From Draconibacterium orientale (GTDB taxonomy: Bacteria > Bacteroidota > Bacteroidia > Bacteroidales > UBA1556): 6,829 nt of DNA. A model generated the notes under the pieces. The model saw only the letters and a program-made list of their open reading frames with translations. It was not told the origin of the DNA and made no database searches. Positions 6,626 to 6,829 of the stretch are shown piece after piece. How positions within the stretch are numbered: position 1 is the stretch's first letter; each line of letters starts with the position of its first letter. The stretch lies in contig DZDC01000120.1 in NCBI GenBank assembly GCA_022736595.1, forward strand, positions 1 to 6,829, written 5' to 3'. The position numbers were made by a program, and so were the translations under genes.

Positions 6626-6829
6626 TTATTTTTCCATTTTAAAGAAATACCCACCATTCTTTGCTGCTCCAATAAATTCTATTTTCCCAGCATCAACCAA
6701 TTTTTTAAGGTATCGCTTCATTGTGCGTAGGCTTTTATTCAATTCAATCGATAAAGCCGGAGCATTAAGTCCAGGAGTAGCTTGAATGATGCGTAGTATT
6801 AATAAATCCAATGAATTTACACCGCCAAT
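6626..6829 (-). CDS. C-terminal winged helix-turn-helix domain of a larger protein, N-terminus beyond right edge
   Basis: The frame is open from the right edge to the TAA at 6626-6628, giving 67 residues. It begins IGGVNSLDLLILRIIQATPG and continues with a recognition-helix region SIELNKSLRTMKRYLKKLVD and a wing KIEFIGAAKNGGYFFKMEK. The combination of a GGVN linker, a helix pair with '(R/K)T(M/I)(K/E)RYLKKL' and an ending 'GKIEFxGxxKxGGYF' is how many Bacteroidota ATP-binding proteins of the AlbA_2/Schlafen-like or divergent AAA-4 group, and some Fic proteins, end. A TTG at 6811 could serve as a start of a 61-residue protein, but the GGVN residues before it belong to the domain linker, so I treat this as the tail of a longer gene. 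DNA binding is likely; the role of the missing part cannot be seen. Confidence 0.7.
   Translation of the reverse strand: MGGVNSLDLLILRIIQATPGLNAPALSIELNKSLRTMKRYLKKLVDAGKIEFIGAAKNGGYFFKMEK

Noticed and set aside
6811..6811. TTG as start codon of a free-standing 61-residue winged-helix protein
   Set aside because: The frame continues to the window edge with GGVNS residues that belong to the typical linker, so the protein more likely begins outside the window.
1..6829. CRISPR array, tRNA or rRNA gene, insertion sequence or toxin-antitoxin pair
   Set aside because: No regularly spaced direct repeats, cloverleaf sequence, transposase motif or paired small genes of that type were seen on either strand.

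Overview
The window looks like a stretch of a Bacteroidota chromosome, most likely Flavobacteriia or a close relative. It is AT-rich and start codons are preceded by A-rich sequence rather than Shine-Dalgarno sites. Several promoters show TAnnTTTG-like -7 boxes. The sugar kinases, the long FucP-type transporter and the remnant of a triple-tyrosine-type sensor/regulator are all of Bacteroidota type. The assignment rests on these features only, because no rRNA is present.

Left part (1-3597, minus strand): a sugar-uptake and phosphorylation operon. It reads PfkB-family sugar kinase, then a decayed segment, then a FucP-like MFS sugar transporter, then an N-acetylglucosamine-kinase-like (BadF/BadG) kinase that runs off the left edge. 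Transporter and last kinase are 2 nt apart. The decayed segment (2333-2658) is the most unusual thing here. It joins the signal peptide and first beta-propeller stretch of a large sensor/regulator to the last ~30 residues of a different, FN3-like protein. This looks like the scar of a deletion that removed the middle of a polysaccharide-utilisation region and left the import and phosphorylation genes behind.

Middle (3598-5067): a divergent promoter region leads right into a classical short-chain dehydrogenase/reductase and an 11-nt-downstream gene for a small acidic protein of unknown function with an apparent internal duplication. This pair ends at a hairpin terminator shared with the convergent ffh gene.

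Right part (5068-6829, minus strand): ffh, the complete SRP GTPase with its own -7 box, then a 214-bp gene-free stretch, then the C-terminal winged-helix end of a protein that enters from the right edge.

No tRNA, rRNA, CRISPR array, insertion sequence or obvious defence system is visible. Most of the window is ordinary housekeeping and sugar metabolism. The deletion scar, the duplicated small protein and the truncated winged-helix protein are the points worth a second look.
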